Origin: Ilex aquifolium
Taxonomy: Eukaryota > Streptophyta > Magnoliopsida > Aquifoliales > Aquifoliaceae
DNA length: 64,000 nt
Assembly: GCA_951799425.1 (NCBI GenBank)
Contig: OX637399.1
Coordinates: 16,732,501 to 16,796,500 of the forward strand
Direction of reading: 5' to 3'
The notes below the pieces were generated by a model. That model made no database searches and was not told the DNA's origin. It saw nothing but the letters and a program-made list of their open reading frames with translations. The position numbers were made by a program, and so were the translations under genes. Positions 13,401-25,400 of this stretch are shown here, in pieces; the stretch's first letter is position 1; each line of letters begins with the position of its first letter.

Positions 13401-16400
13401 ACAAAAAAAAAATAATAATAATAAAATAAAATAAAGAAAGTGGCAGTGGCAACAGGTAAGTCATTATAACCACACAAAAAAAAACACAAAAAAAAGAAAA
13501 AGAAAGAGGCGGTGGTAAGTAACAGCTACAGCTAAGTCATTGATATCCACATAAACAAAGCAAAAAAAAAAAAAAAAGAAGAAGAGGCAGTCGGTGTCAT
13601 TATATCCACATAAACAAAGCAAAAAAAAAAAAAAAAAGAAGAAGAGGCAGTCGGTTACCAGGAGAAGAGGCAGTCGGTGCTACGCAGAACACGATGGGGC
13701 TACGCAGAACAGGGGATCAACTGGTCTTCGATCGTCCAAAGCAAGCAGCGACCACACCGACTAGAAGAGACCACAGATCTGAATACTGGTCAAGGTTTCG
13801 AGTAGGGGCTCAAATTTTTTGGAAGATCTAGAAATTTTTTGGAAGATCTAGAAATTTTTTGGAAGAGATCATAGATCTGATCACAGGTGCGTTTTTAAGT
13901 TTTTATTTGAAAGATTTTCTAGATCTAAACATGTATTTGAGTGAGTGTTGGTTGAATTTGGGGCTGAAATTTTTGGGGCTGAAATTTGGGTTTTATACTC
14001 AAGATTTTCGGGTTGTAACGGGTCAAAGCGGGCGTTACGGGGCCGTTACGGGCGTTACGGGGCCGTTACGGAACGGTAACGGCCGTTACGGCTGTGAAAT
14101 TCATTCTTCCCGTTATATCGGGCTGTAACGGAATCGGACCCCGCCGTTACTGTTACGTAACGGCCGTTACGCGCCGTAACGGCCGTTACGCGCCGTAACG
14201 GCCGATTTTCAAAACCATGACTATAACCCATAAATGCGCATCTAACAGATTGAGTAGATCACTTATGTCGTTCTTGAGAAGGCAAATGAACAAAACAAAC
14301 ACAACCAAAAGTATACATGTCAAGGTATCTAGGATGCTGATGATAAAGATGAAAGTAAGGAGTTTCAAAATTTAAGACACTGGACGACAATCTGTTAATT
14401 AAATAAATAGCCGTAGATAATGCTTCAACCCAAAATTTAGGTGGAACAGATGATTGAAGCAATAGAGTACGAACGACATCCAACAAATGTCTATTTTTAC
14501 GTTCAACAACACCATTTTGTTGAGGTGTATATGGACAAGAACGTTGAGAAACAATGCCTTTTTGTTGGAGAAAATCATGAAACTCACGAGACATGTATTC
14601 ACCACCTGAATCAGACGTCAGAATTTTAATGCCAGAAGAAAATTGAGTCTCGACATAGGCATTGAATTGTTGAAAAACAGATAAGATCTCAGATTTAGCA
14701 CGAAGAAAATAGATCCAGGTATACTTTGTATAATCATCGATGAATGTAACAAAGTATTTATAATTTGCATGTGAGATAACAGGAGAAATTCCCCACACAT
14801 CACTATGAATCAAATCAAAACAACGTTCAACATGACTACCATGAGAAGGAAAAGAAAGAGACTTACTTTTACCTAATTTGCATGTGGAACAATCAAAAGA
14901 GAGAGGAGAAGAAAATTGATCTTTATTGCCCAACAAACCAGAGTTTATTACATGAGATAAAATAACAGAATTAGGATGACCCAACCGTTTGTGTCATACT
15001 TCATACTTATTGTTCATAGTATTATAAGCAAACGAAATAACAGCAGGAATGGAAAAATGCATAGGAAATAAAAGTCCCACTTTAGGCCCCTTCGCAAGTA
15101 TCTTGTCCGACACCTGATCCTGCACAAAACAACCATCACGAGAAAAACGAACATCACAGTTATTATCAACTAATTGCCCGACTGAAATTAGACTGGTAGA
15201 AAGCTGAGGAGATACAAAAACATCTCTCATAGTGGAATCAACATCCCCAATAGCATGAATAGGTAACTGACTACCGTTAGCAATCTGAATGTGTGCTGAT
15301 CCAGTATAAGTTCGAACATTGCTAAGAGTATCAGAAGAACTAGTCATGTGATTAGATGCACCCGAATCAATAATCCATGAGGGGGAAAAGGAACCGTTAC
15401 CTTGCAGTCCTAAGGCTGAAAATGCAGAAATAATCATCTGCTGTACCTTCTCAGTAGTAAGAGCTGAGGAATCACTAGTAGTAGCAGAAGAAGCGGAATC
15501 CACAGTAGCCTGATAAGCATTAGTCTGACGATTCTAGGGACGAGTAGGACACTCTTTGATAATATGCCCCGGCTTCTTACAGTAGTTGCAAGATTTATGA
15601 CAGTTGGTAGCAATATGTCCGTATTCCTTGCAGCTGAAGCATTGAACTTTCCGCATGTCTCGTCCCTTGCCTTTTCCTGAGCAGCATAAGCCACTACATT
15701 GGGTATCATTTTGTCTTGCTGATAAGTGGCCTGGGTGGCAAGCCGCTGCTCCTCACGAAGTAACTCCCCAAAACAGACATCCAAAGATGGCACGGGATTA
15801 CGATTCATCAAATTAGAGCGAGTGGCTTCAAATTCAGGTTGTAACTTCATTAAAAACTGATCTCGCTTGCTTTGCGCATGAATTTTCTGCACAACTGAGA
15901 GAGATTCTTCTGGTACCTTGACATAAATAATGTCAGTAAATTCTCCCCAGAGATTATTAAATCCAGAAAAATAATCCTGAATGGAGAAATCGCCCCGAAT
16001 ATAACTAGTAATCTCGTACTCTAATTGAGAACGTTGAGCAGTATTGTCTTGATTATATACTTTTTTTAAGTATTCCCACATAGATTTAGCAATCTTATAT
16101 GGTCTCAGATTAAGAACAATAAGAGGATCCACTGATCCTAAAATCCATGTCATCACCCGAGCATCTTTGGTCTGTCACTGAGTCAGTTTAGGAACATCAG
16201 TAGGAGCCTGATCACTCCCATCAATGTGACCCCATAACTCTTTCCCTATAACAAATAAACGAAATTGAAATTCCCAGGCAGAATAGTTCTTACCCGTGAA
16301 TTTCACCGCAAAAGAATCAGAAGATATGATGGCCAAATTAAACAATAAAGAGATAGCCAATAACCAGCCCAAGAACAATCCCAAACAGTAGCAACCTCAA

Positions 16401-19400
16401 TCAAATAAACAATTTCAGAAAATAATTGGTAACGATACCCACAGAAACTAACGATAACTCAAAAGGAAGAGAGAGCTGCATGGAAAATTGATAGATTTCG
16501 GATAGCCCAACAATTCCGATACCCAAAACTTTCAATATAAACTGCTGACAGCCCACAAAGAGGCCAAACAACCAAGAATGAGCTTTCAAAATTCACACAG
16601 AGACTGCCGACAAAACCTATAAAGAGGTTTCCAACAGCCCTGATACTGTGAGGAAGAAACCCAACTAAGAAACTAAGAACCCAAGCAACCGAGAGAAAAA
16701 CCAAGAAGAATCTAAACAAGGGGCTCTGATACCATGTCAAAATGGATTGAATTTCTCCTCTATGAGGATTTCCTCTTATTATATAGGCACAAATGTGCAA
16801 TATACAAGGCTAGAATCAAGCCTAAATTACAGCTATTAAATCTGTCTATACAAAAGGAAACTATGTCTATATACAGATTCTGACTAAATAAGGAAATATA
16901 TATGTACAACTGGTGAGAACTAAATAAGGAAACATGGAGCGTATCATGGTGACATGGAGTTCCTCGATTAAGTAGCATGTCCTCCAAATAAAAATCTGGA
17001 CTAATACTAACATTCAATGGAAAATTAAGCAAATAAGCATTAGATCTAAACTCGAGAATAGTAAAACAATCCTCATTAGGTTTTAACAAAAAAATATTCA
17101 TTGGGACAAGACATCGATGACAAATGAGTAACAATAACGCCTTTGTGGTAAAAATAATTAAGTACCAACTCAATGAAATATTGATAGTAGGAATACAATC
17201 AACTATTTCAAAGGGGAAAGACTTGAGAACAAAGTTAGATTGACTTGAAATAGGAGACACAAAACAATCACCAAAAGATTCTAAAATGGGTAACTCAATA
17301 TGCTCGACATCTTTCATAAGTGTGGACTCGATAGACTTTTCAACAATTTCCATTACAAGTGGTGACTCAACATTTGACTTCGACAAAGGCTCAAACTCAC
17401 TTTCTTCAGGTATTGACTTTTGTTGGTATAAAGGAGGCGAGCTCTGATATGATGAAACCGGACAAGTGGATTGGTAGTCGACATGAGTAATATCTTTTTT
17501 TTTAGGTGAGAATGTGCCATCCAAATCCATGGTTATCCTGGAATTAGGAAAACATGCAGAAACAACATGGATATCATTCAAGTAATCATGATACTCATAT
17601 GTGGTGGAATTAAAATTGGAAGGTATCATGTCACGCTGTTTAGCAGACTTTGATTGAGAATCCATCAAGCTATAGTTGGATTTCTTATGAAATCTCTCAA
17701 CCTTTAGAGCATATTGATAGGCTACCACTATGTATTAAAAGTGTATAGCTTGACCTCCCTACTAATTTTTGGTCTCAACCCAAGAATAAACTGATCAATT
17801 GTCCAAGGTTCATCAACAATGTCATACAAATACATGAGATAATCGAATTGGGCAAAATAATCAGAGACACTAGAAGAATGTTATCTAAGATTGAGCCATT
17901 GGTCAGAAAATTGATTCGTGTAGGAAGTAGGCAAATACTTCTCTTTCAATTTATATCTCATTTCAACCCAAGTGATATGTGATTCTCCTAAACTATCTAG
18001 ACTTATTTGGATTGTTTGTCAATACTGCTTGGTAGAACCCTCCAACATCAATTTAGCAAAACGGACGCAATGGGAATCCGACATGCCATGCCATGTCAAT
18101 CGAAATATTCTTCTAAATTAGCTAACCAATCCAAGAATTGATTGGGATCTAGAGTACTACAAAATGTAGAAGGATTTTTAATTGATTTGACAATAGGTGT
18201 TGAATCCTTGTAGACATACCTAGACTTGCTATGATGATAACCTCCAGGAGAGACTCTTAAACTAGAGTAAATATGTGGATTTGAAGAATCATACATACTC
18301 ATGAGTGAGTCTTGGAACAAGGGAATGACACCAAAACAAGTTCAAGAATATAATTGACAAATGATTTGGACCCTTTGCAAATTTTCTAATTTTTCAATGA
18401 ATAAAAATATTAGTTTTAAATTTCTATAGGAGTATGCATATTATAATCCAAGCTTTGCTTTGAGGAAATTTTGAAACTTTATGGGGATGATTATGCAATT
18501 TTTGAAACTTTTGGGGATGTTATTGTAATTTTTTGAATCTGTTGGGGGATGTTTATGCAATTCTGGAGCTTTTGGATGGTATTTCTGCAATTTTCTGAAA
18601 CTTATGGGGGTGATTCTCTAATTTTTGGAACTGCTGGGATGTTGTTGCAATTTTTAAGAGTGCATGGGCAGTTCTTTTTTTTTTTTTCGGCTGGTTCTGT
18701 TGGAACGAGACCAAGAGCAGTGTGCAATAAACAGTCGCGATGAACAGTGAACAGTGGAAACCAAGAACAACGCGCGATGAACAGCACGCACAATAAACAG
18801 TTTTTTTTCGACGAACAGTGTTGATGTGATTTTTTGTGATTTGTACGAATCAAAGTTGGGCTCTGATACCAAATTGATGTAGATCGTACTAGCTCTGATA
18901 CCAAATTGATGTAGACTAGGAAGGGAAGAATTAAGAATGAGAAGAGAAGAAGAAAGGTATGAGAAAAGAGAAAGAATTTTGATAAGGAAGCAATATCAGT
19001 ATTCAATAATAATCAAAGTCTCTAATCTAAATAAAAGCTTTACATGCATCCTTTTATATAGGGAAACTAAAACCCTAAAACAAATAAATAATGACAAATA
19101 AACCCTCAAAAGTTAAAAGAAATTACATAAAAGATAAATATTAAAAATATCTAAATAACTCTCATAACTAATCTATAATATATATCCAATTCCTATATGA
19201 TCCCCATCATAAGGTTTTTATTTTATTAGTTTTTCTTCAAACTCTAAAACTAGGAATCAGATTGAGATGCTGTCTTTTCCTATAAATTTCTATATCCGAG
19301 TTGTGGGCCTCTGCCCCTTGTCAAGCTAAACATAACATAAACGGGCTGATTGGGAGCCTGAAATCTAAGGTTACGAAATTCTTACAATTTCTAGTTTTTC

Positions 19401-22400
19401 ATCAAACTTCAAAATTAGGGTTTTTGGTTCTAGACGCCGTCTTTTCTTACAAGTTTTTATATCTGAGTTGTGGGTATCCGTTCGTTTTCGAGTGAAACAG
19501 AGGGAAAATGGGCTGATCGAAACTAATAGGTCTAATTTAAAGGTTATGAAATTATTAAGTTTTTAGTTTTTTGTGCAACCCCAAATCAGGGCTTGGATTG
19601 GAATGCCATCTTTTCCTTTAAGTTTCTCTATCCAAGTTGTGGATCTCCGTCCATTTTAAAGCCAAACATAATGGAAATGGGCTGATTGTAATCGTTAGGT
19701 CCAATTTGAAGGTTTTGAAATTCTTAAGTTTGTAAGTTTTTGGTTTTTCGTCAAATTTTAAAACCGGTGTATGGATCGAGAACTCAGTCTTTTCCTATAA
19801 GTTTTTATGTCCGAGTTGTGGGTTTCCGTTTGTTTTCAAGTCAAACGGAGTAAAAGTGGGCTGATATGAACCATTAGGTCTAATACTTGAAGGTTTTGAA
19901 ATTTTTAAGTTTTTTGTTTTTCGACGAACTCCTAAAGTGAGGCTTGTATCGAGGCATCGTCTTTTCTTATATGTTTCTATATTCGAGTTGTGGATCTCTA
20001 TCCGCTTTCAAGTCAAATGGAATGGAAACGGGCTGATGAGGACCTTTAGGTGTAAGCTTATGAAATTCTTATGTTCATAACTTCAAAAGTTTCTAGTTTT
20101 TTTCAAACTCTAAAATCAAGGTTGGGATCTAGACTTCGTCTTTTCCTACAAGTTTATGTATTTGAATTATGGGTCTCCTTTTGTTTTCAAGTGAAATGGT
20201 GCGAAAAATGGACTAATTGGAACCATTAGATCCAATTTGAAGATTATAAAATTTTCATGTTTTTAATTTTTCTTCAAACTCTCAATCTGGGCTTAGATTA
20301 AGACGCTGTCTTTTCCTACAAGTTTCTATATTTGAGTTACGGTTCTCCATCCATTTTCAAGTCAAACGAAATGAAAACGGGCTAATTAGGACCCTTAGGT
20401 CTAAGGTTACGAAATTCTTAAGTTTTTAAGGGTCTATTTGAATATGTTCTCGAACAATATTTTTTTGGGAAGAATTTTAGAAATATATGTTTTGGTGGTT
20501 TCTATTGAAAAACATGTTTGGTTATATGTTTTCAAAAATAGTTTTAAGAAATAGAATAATGTGAAACGAACCCAAAAAACAATGAAAATATGAGATACCC
20601 TTTGGATTGACTGATTCATATGTATTGATATACAACGCCACTTATGGAATTGAATACATGTCGAACTTATATATTACTTTACACATAATATTATAATACA
20701 AGTTCTAATATAATACATACCATATTTCCTACATCAGACAAGTCCTTCATTATCTTAATCGGTCCATTTCTACAGATTATCATACATAGAGAAATGATTT
20801 GTCATTTCCACACTATTGTTGACAACAAAGTAAAAATAGTAAAAACAAGCAGCAACACAAAATTATATTACAACTGCAATATGCACAAACAAGCCAACCC
20901 TTATAGTATTTGATTACCATGTGCTATGAACCCTTACGTCTATTATGGGATTTAATTAATTACGTTGATTGCGATACATATGGTATTTGATTTTTTCTTG
21001 ATAAAATGCATAGCACATGAACAGTGCTAAAGGATCTTTATGTGCATGTGGTGCTGGCCACATGAGAGTTTTAAAGGCTCACACAATCATAAATGATGTG
21101 TGGTATTTCTATAGGCGTTTAGCCGTTAGAGACCATAAACATGCATTTATTTGGGTTGATGAATACCACCCAATTGTTAATGATGACCATTTGTTGACCG
21201 TAGGGGTCGGCTCGTTTGTGCATGTTGCGGTTATAATGTAATTTTGTGTTTTTATTATTTTTACTTGTTATCAACACTATGGAGACATGACAAGTCATTT
21301 CTCGATGTATGATAATCTATAGAAATGGTCCAATGTAAGATAATGAAGGACTTTTCTTATGTAAGAAATATGGTATGTATTATATAAGAACTTGCATTAT
21401 GATATTATGTGGGAGTAATATATGAGGATGACTAGTATTTAATTCCACAATTTGTGTTGTATATGGGTACCTCTAGGTTTTTTTTTTTTTTAAATATTGG
21501 ATGATTTTATGGTAATTTCATCAAGTTTGATATATTGACAAACTTTTCTATGAAACAGTCAATCCGGACAACATCTCATATTTCATTGTTTTTTGAGTTC
21601 TTGTTTGGACAGGTTTCTTAGTTTTTTGAGCCTCGACTAAGATGGTTGAGAAGAGTTGATATAGGCTAAGGGGTCAGCCAAACAACTATATATGTTGTAT
21701 TCGTTGTTGCATGCTTTACTGTGATTAATGGAATAGTTGATATGCTTCTGAGATCACTTTCATATATTAAAATACCACAACATCCTAAAGCATAAATCAT
21801 GTAGTTGTGTACCCAATTTAATTAGGATTATAGTTTGTGCATGAACATATACTTTGTGTAATTCACTGTTCTTGTTATTCGAATTAAAATAAGAAATAAA
21901 ACTGAGCAAAAGAGAACAGTTAGAGGGCACAGTTCACTTGAGCTCAGATAGACTGAGAATTATATAAAACACCCTTAGCTTGGTATTAAAGTGTAGGCAG
22001 TGGTAAGTAGGACTTTTATGTGTACAAAAATTAGATACTCCTATTCACCCCCAGCCCCTCCCTCTAGCACTCCTTTTCACTGTCTTGTCATCGGGCTGAT
22101 AGCTCCAGCTTTAGGCTTCCCACACCTATATATTTGCCAAATCAATCTAGAGGGAACATTTCAGGTGAGCACAAATAGACCGAGAATTGTATAGAACAAC
22201 CAGATTGGTATTAAAGTGTAGGCAGTGGTGAGTAGGACTTAAAGTGAAGAAAAATTAGATAGTCCTATTCACTCCCCTTCCTCTAGGACTCCATTTCACG
22301 GTCTTGCCTTGGGGCCAATAGCTCCAGCATTAGGTTTCCAACACCTATGTATTTGGCTAACCAATCTATGGATGTTGCATCACCTTGGGTATGTGCTAAG

Positions 22401-25400
22401 CAGTTTCCATCTGCTTGTTCAGGCAACATTTAGGATCATAGCAACTGCGGTTGTTCTGGAGTTCAACCATGCTGCACGAATAGTGAAGAAGATTAAGCTG
22501 GTTGGCTACCCATGCAAGATCTTTAAGAAGACAGCACTCATCAGGGACATGTTCACCTCAGATCTTGAAATAGCCAGATTTGAGGGTGCAGCTGTGAGAA
22601 CAGTTAGCGGTATCCGTGGGCAGGTGAAGAAGGTATGTCTGTCACTGACTGTATTTCGTTTCTTGAACTGTTCTTGTTGCGACAGATGCTTGTATTTGCC
22701 GTGTGTATCTATTTTGCTTTCAAACATTCTTTTGATGTATATACTAGCAGAATGGTTGGTTCCTCTGGCCCGATATTGTATCTAGTTCCTTTAATTTTAT
22801 GTCATCACATGAGAGTGACCATTGCCCATAAGTAGTTGCATGGGACTAAAAGGTTTTTATACTGAGAGAAATACGAATTGTCCCTGTAATTCTGAAGGCT
22901 TTCTTGGTTAATTTAGATGATGTCAATCTGGGCAGGCTGCAAAAGAAGATAGTGGTAACCAACCCAAGAAGAAAGGAGGATATCCTAAAGAAGGCATTGC
23001 CAGGTGCACTTTTGAGGATAGGATTCTGATGGGTGACATAGTTTTCCTACGTGCATGGACTCAAGTTGAAGTTCCTCGCTTTTACAACCCATTGACAACG
23101 GCGCTGCAACCTCGTAACCAGACCTGGAAAGGAATGAAAACTGTTGCTGAATTGAGAAATGAACGCAATCTTCCAGTTCCTGTTAACAAGGATTCACTCT
23201 ACATGGTAATTTCTGATTAGTGAGCCAGAGTGTATTTTAGCAGAAGTTTTCTTTTTTATTGTTATTATGATTTGTTGGCCCCTTTCTGATCTCGTTTGTT
23301 TGTTGGCTTGCTTGTCTCGCTTGACAGCCAGTTGAAAGGAAGCCAAAGAAGTTCAATCCAGTGGTTATCCCCAAGTCTTTACAGGCAGCCCTCCCGTTTG
23401 CTTCAAAGCCCAAGGATATTCCGAGTCGGAGGCGACTTCTTGAAAATCGTAGGGCTGTTGTGATGGAACCTCATGAGCGCAAAGTGCTTGCGCTTGTTCA
23501 ACACTATCAGTTGATTAGACATGAGAAGGTATGCTCTTTCGGACAGAAAATCATGCTAAACTGGGACTTTTTACACACACCCCCCCCCCCCCCCCCCATA
23601 GCAGCCACTGTTTTTGCCATGGCTTGTCAAAACTTTAGATCCAAGCATGAATCCCCTTGGGGTTTATCACTGCTATGTATTGGCAGCTGTGATTACATGA
23701 GTAGAATGGAAGAGTTTTGCATGATATAGGTGTATCATCTCTATTATGATGGTGCCTTTCTATTGCTCTCATCTATGAAGCACGAACACTCAATTTGGGC
23801 TCACGTATCAGTGTCCGACACGTCTGGGACACGGACACGCCCGGACACGCAAAAACTGGTGTCTGAATTTTTTTTTATTTTTAAAATTTTTGGACATGTC
23901 CCGACACGTTTGGGACACGTTACTTTCTACATTTGTATCTAGATTTAAAGAAGATGAAGATAGCAAATATCAAGAAGAAGAAAAATTGCAATCGATTTAG
24001 ACACAAAAATGAGTGAGAGAGAGAGAGAGCAACAACAAATTTACCGATCAAAGAAAAATGTTGCAGAAGGTTTTGACGGAGAAGACGAGAGGCCGGAAAC
24101 TTCTTGAGAGAGAAAAAGACAAGAGGTTTAGAGTCTTTAGACTCTTCTAGAGATAAGAGAGGATAAGGCCTCTCTTTACCCACGTGAAGGAACAATTATT
24201 ATTGAAAATATTTTGGTGGGTTACAGCTGGCTGGAAAAAATTAAGTGCAATGAGCCATTCTACACTCTGTTGACTTGCAACTTTGCATGTAGATTATTCA
24301 ATCAATAGATGAATGGTGTGCTGTCAAGTGTCTATAGAGAGCTATTGTGAAGTACTGGATCCAGCAACTCCATTAAGAACGGATAGTGGTGGGCCCATGC
24401 TACTGACTCATGAAAAGAGTTTGGAGCCAAGACTTGAACTGCCCATACAATAGTGAGTTTATGCTTGGCAATCCAACGGTTGGTGAAGCTACACATAGCT
24501 GATCAACTCAAACAAATTTGAATGGATAGCCAGATTTTGTTGCCCGGCACTGCAACGTCAACTTATTCACCGAAGCCCCTTCTTAAAATAAGCAACAGTT
24601 TAATGTTGTTGTTGTTGTTTTTGGTTTATGACAACAAAATGGTCACCATAATTGTAACGAAGAACATCTTATTACTATGTGTGACATCATATAATTATAT
24701 ATATATATATATATTATTTAACGTGTCCTTAACGTGTTTGTGTCCTGATTTTTTGGAAAATTTCGTGTCTGCATGTCCGTATCGTGTCGTATTCGTGTCC
24801 GTGTCTGTGCTTCATAGGCTCTCATGAATGTCTTTTGACTTTTCAGCATCAATCTTGGTTTTGGATGGCACCCCAAAATTTTTGGCCACCCCTTTATCTG
24901 TTAGGGTTAATGTGCTGTATTTCTGAAGTATATATGATGGTGCAACCATTGGTTGGTTGGACCAATATAATCAACTTTGGAACCCTAAAAGGTAGGAAGA
25001 CTAGAAATTTTTAGTCCAAAGAGAAGTGTTATTGGTAGTTTATTAGGATTAGTTTTATTATTATTATTATTTAACTTAGGATACTTGTTTGACTAGGAGC
25101 ATTAGTGAGAGTTTGATTGGGGAATTGTTATAGAGTTTTAGTGGATTGGAATTTGAGAATTTGAGAATGAAACTTTTTTTTTAGAATTTTATTAGGAGAA
25201 TAATTTTTATTTTGGTAGGAGACTTAACCTATAAATATTGACTTAATCCCTACTATTTTATTACAAAGTGTGATATTAATAAAATAATTTCTCTATGGAA
25301 AATTTTGTGTTTCTTGACCTAATCTTTACGAGGGTTTGATATCCCTTATTTGCTTCTTCTTCTTCTTTTCTATTCTGTTATTTTTTCTTTTTCCGTCCTC

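Larger units (their letters stand above)
10524..16954 (-). mobile_element. Ty1/copia LTR retrotransposon, complete, split by a TIR element
   Basis: 6431 bp between LTRs of 219 and 220 bp, with target duplication TGGAG (10519-10523, 16955-16959). On the - strand the order is LTR, PBS TGGTATCAGAGCC (next to 16735), gag, protease, integrase, RT, RNase H, PPT (TGAGGGGGGA, beside 10742), LTR: Ty1/copia gene order. By hand count the LTRs differ by 4 substitutions and one indel. The element has inserted into the gag-only LTR element and been hit by a TIR element at 12671-14219. Confidence 0.95.
10015..19209 (-). mobile_element. non-autonomous gag-only LTR retrotransposon, split by copia element
   Basis: Bounded by LTRs of 333 and 335 bp and a perfect 5 bp target duplication TAAGG (10010-10014, 19210-19214). 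Reading the - strand, a PBS-like TGGTATCAGAGCCC (initiator Met tRNA type) lies next to the right LTR (about 18857-18873). A purine-rich tract (AAGGAGAA) abuts the left LTR at about 10348. The interior holds only a decayed gypsy-type gag. Without the 6.4 kb copia insertion it is about 2.76 kb. It has no pol, so it must have used another element's enzymes. Confidence 0.85.
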
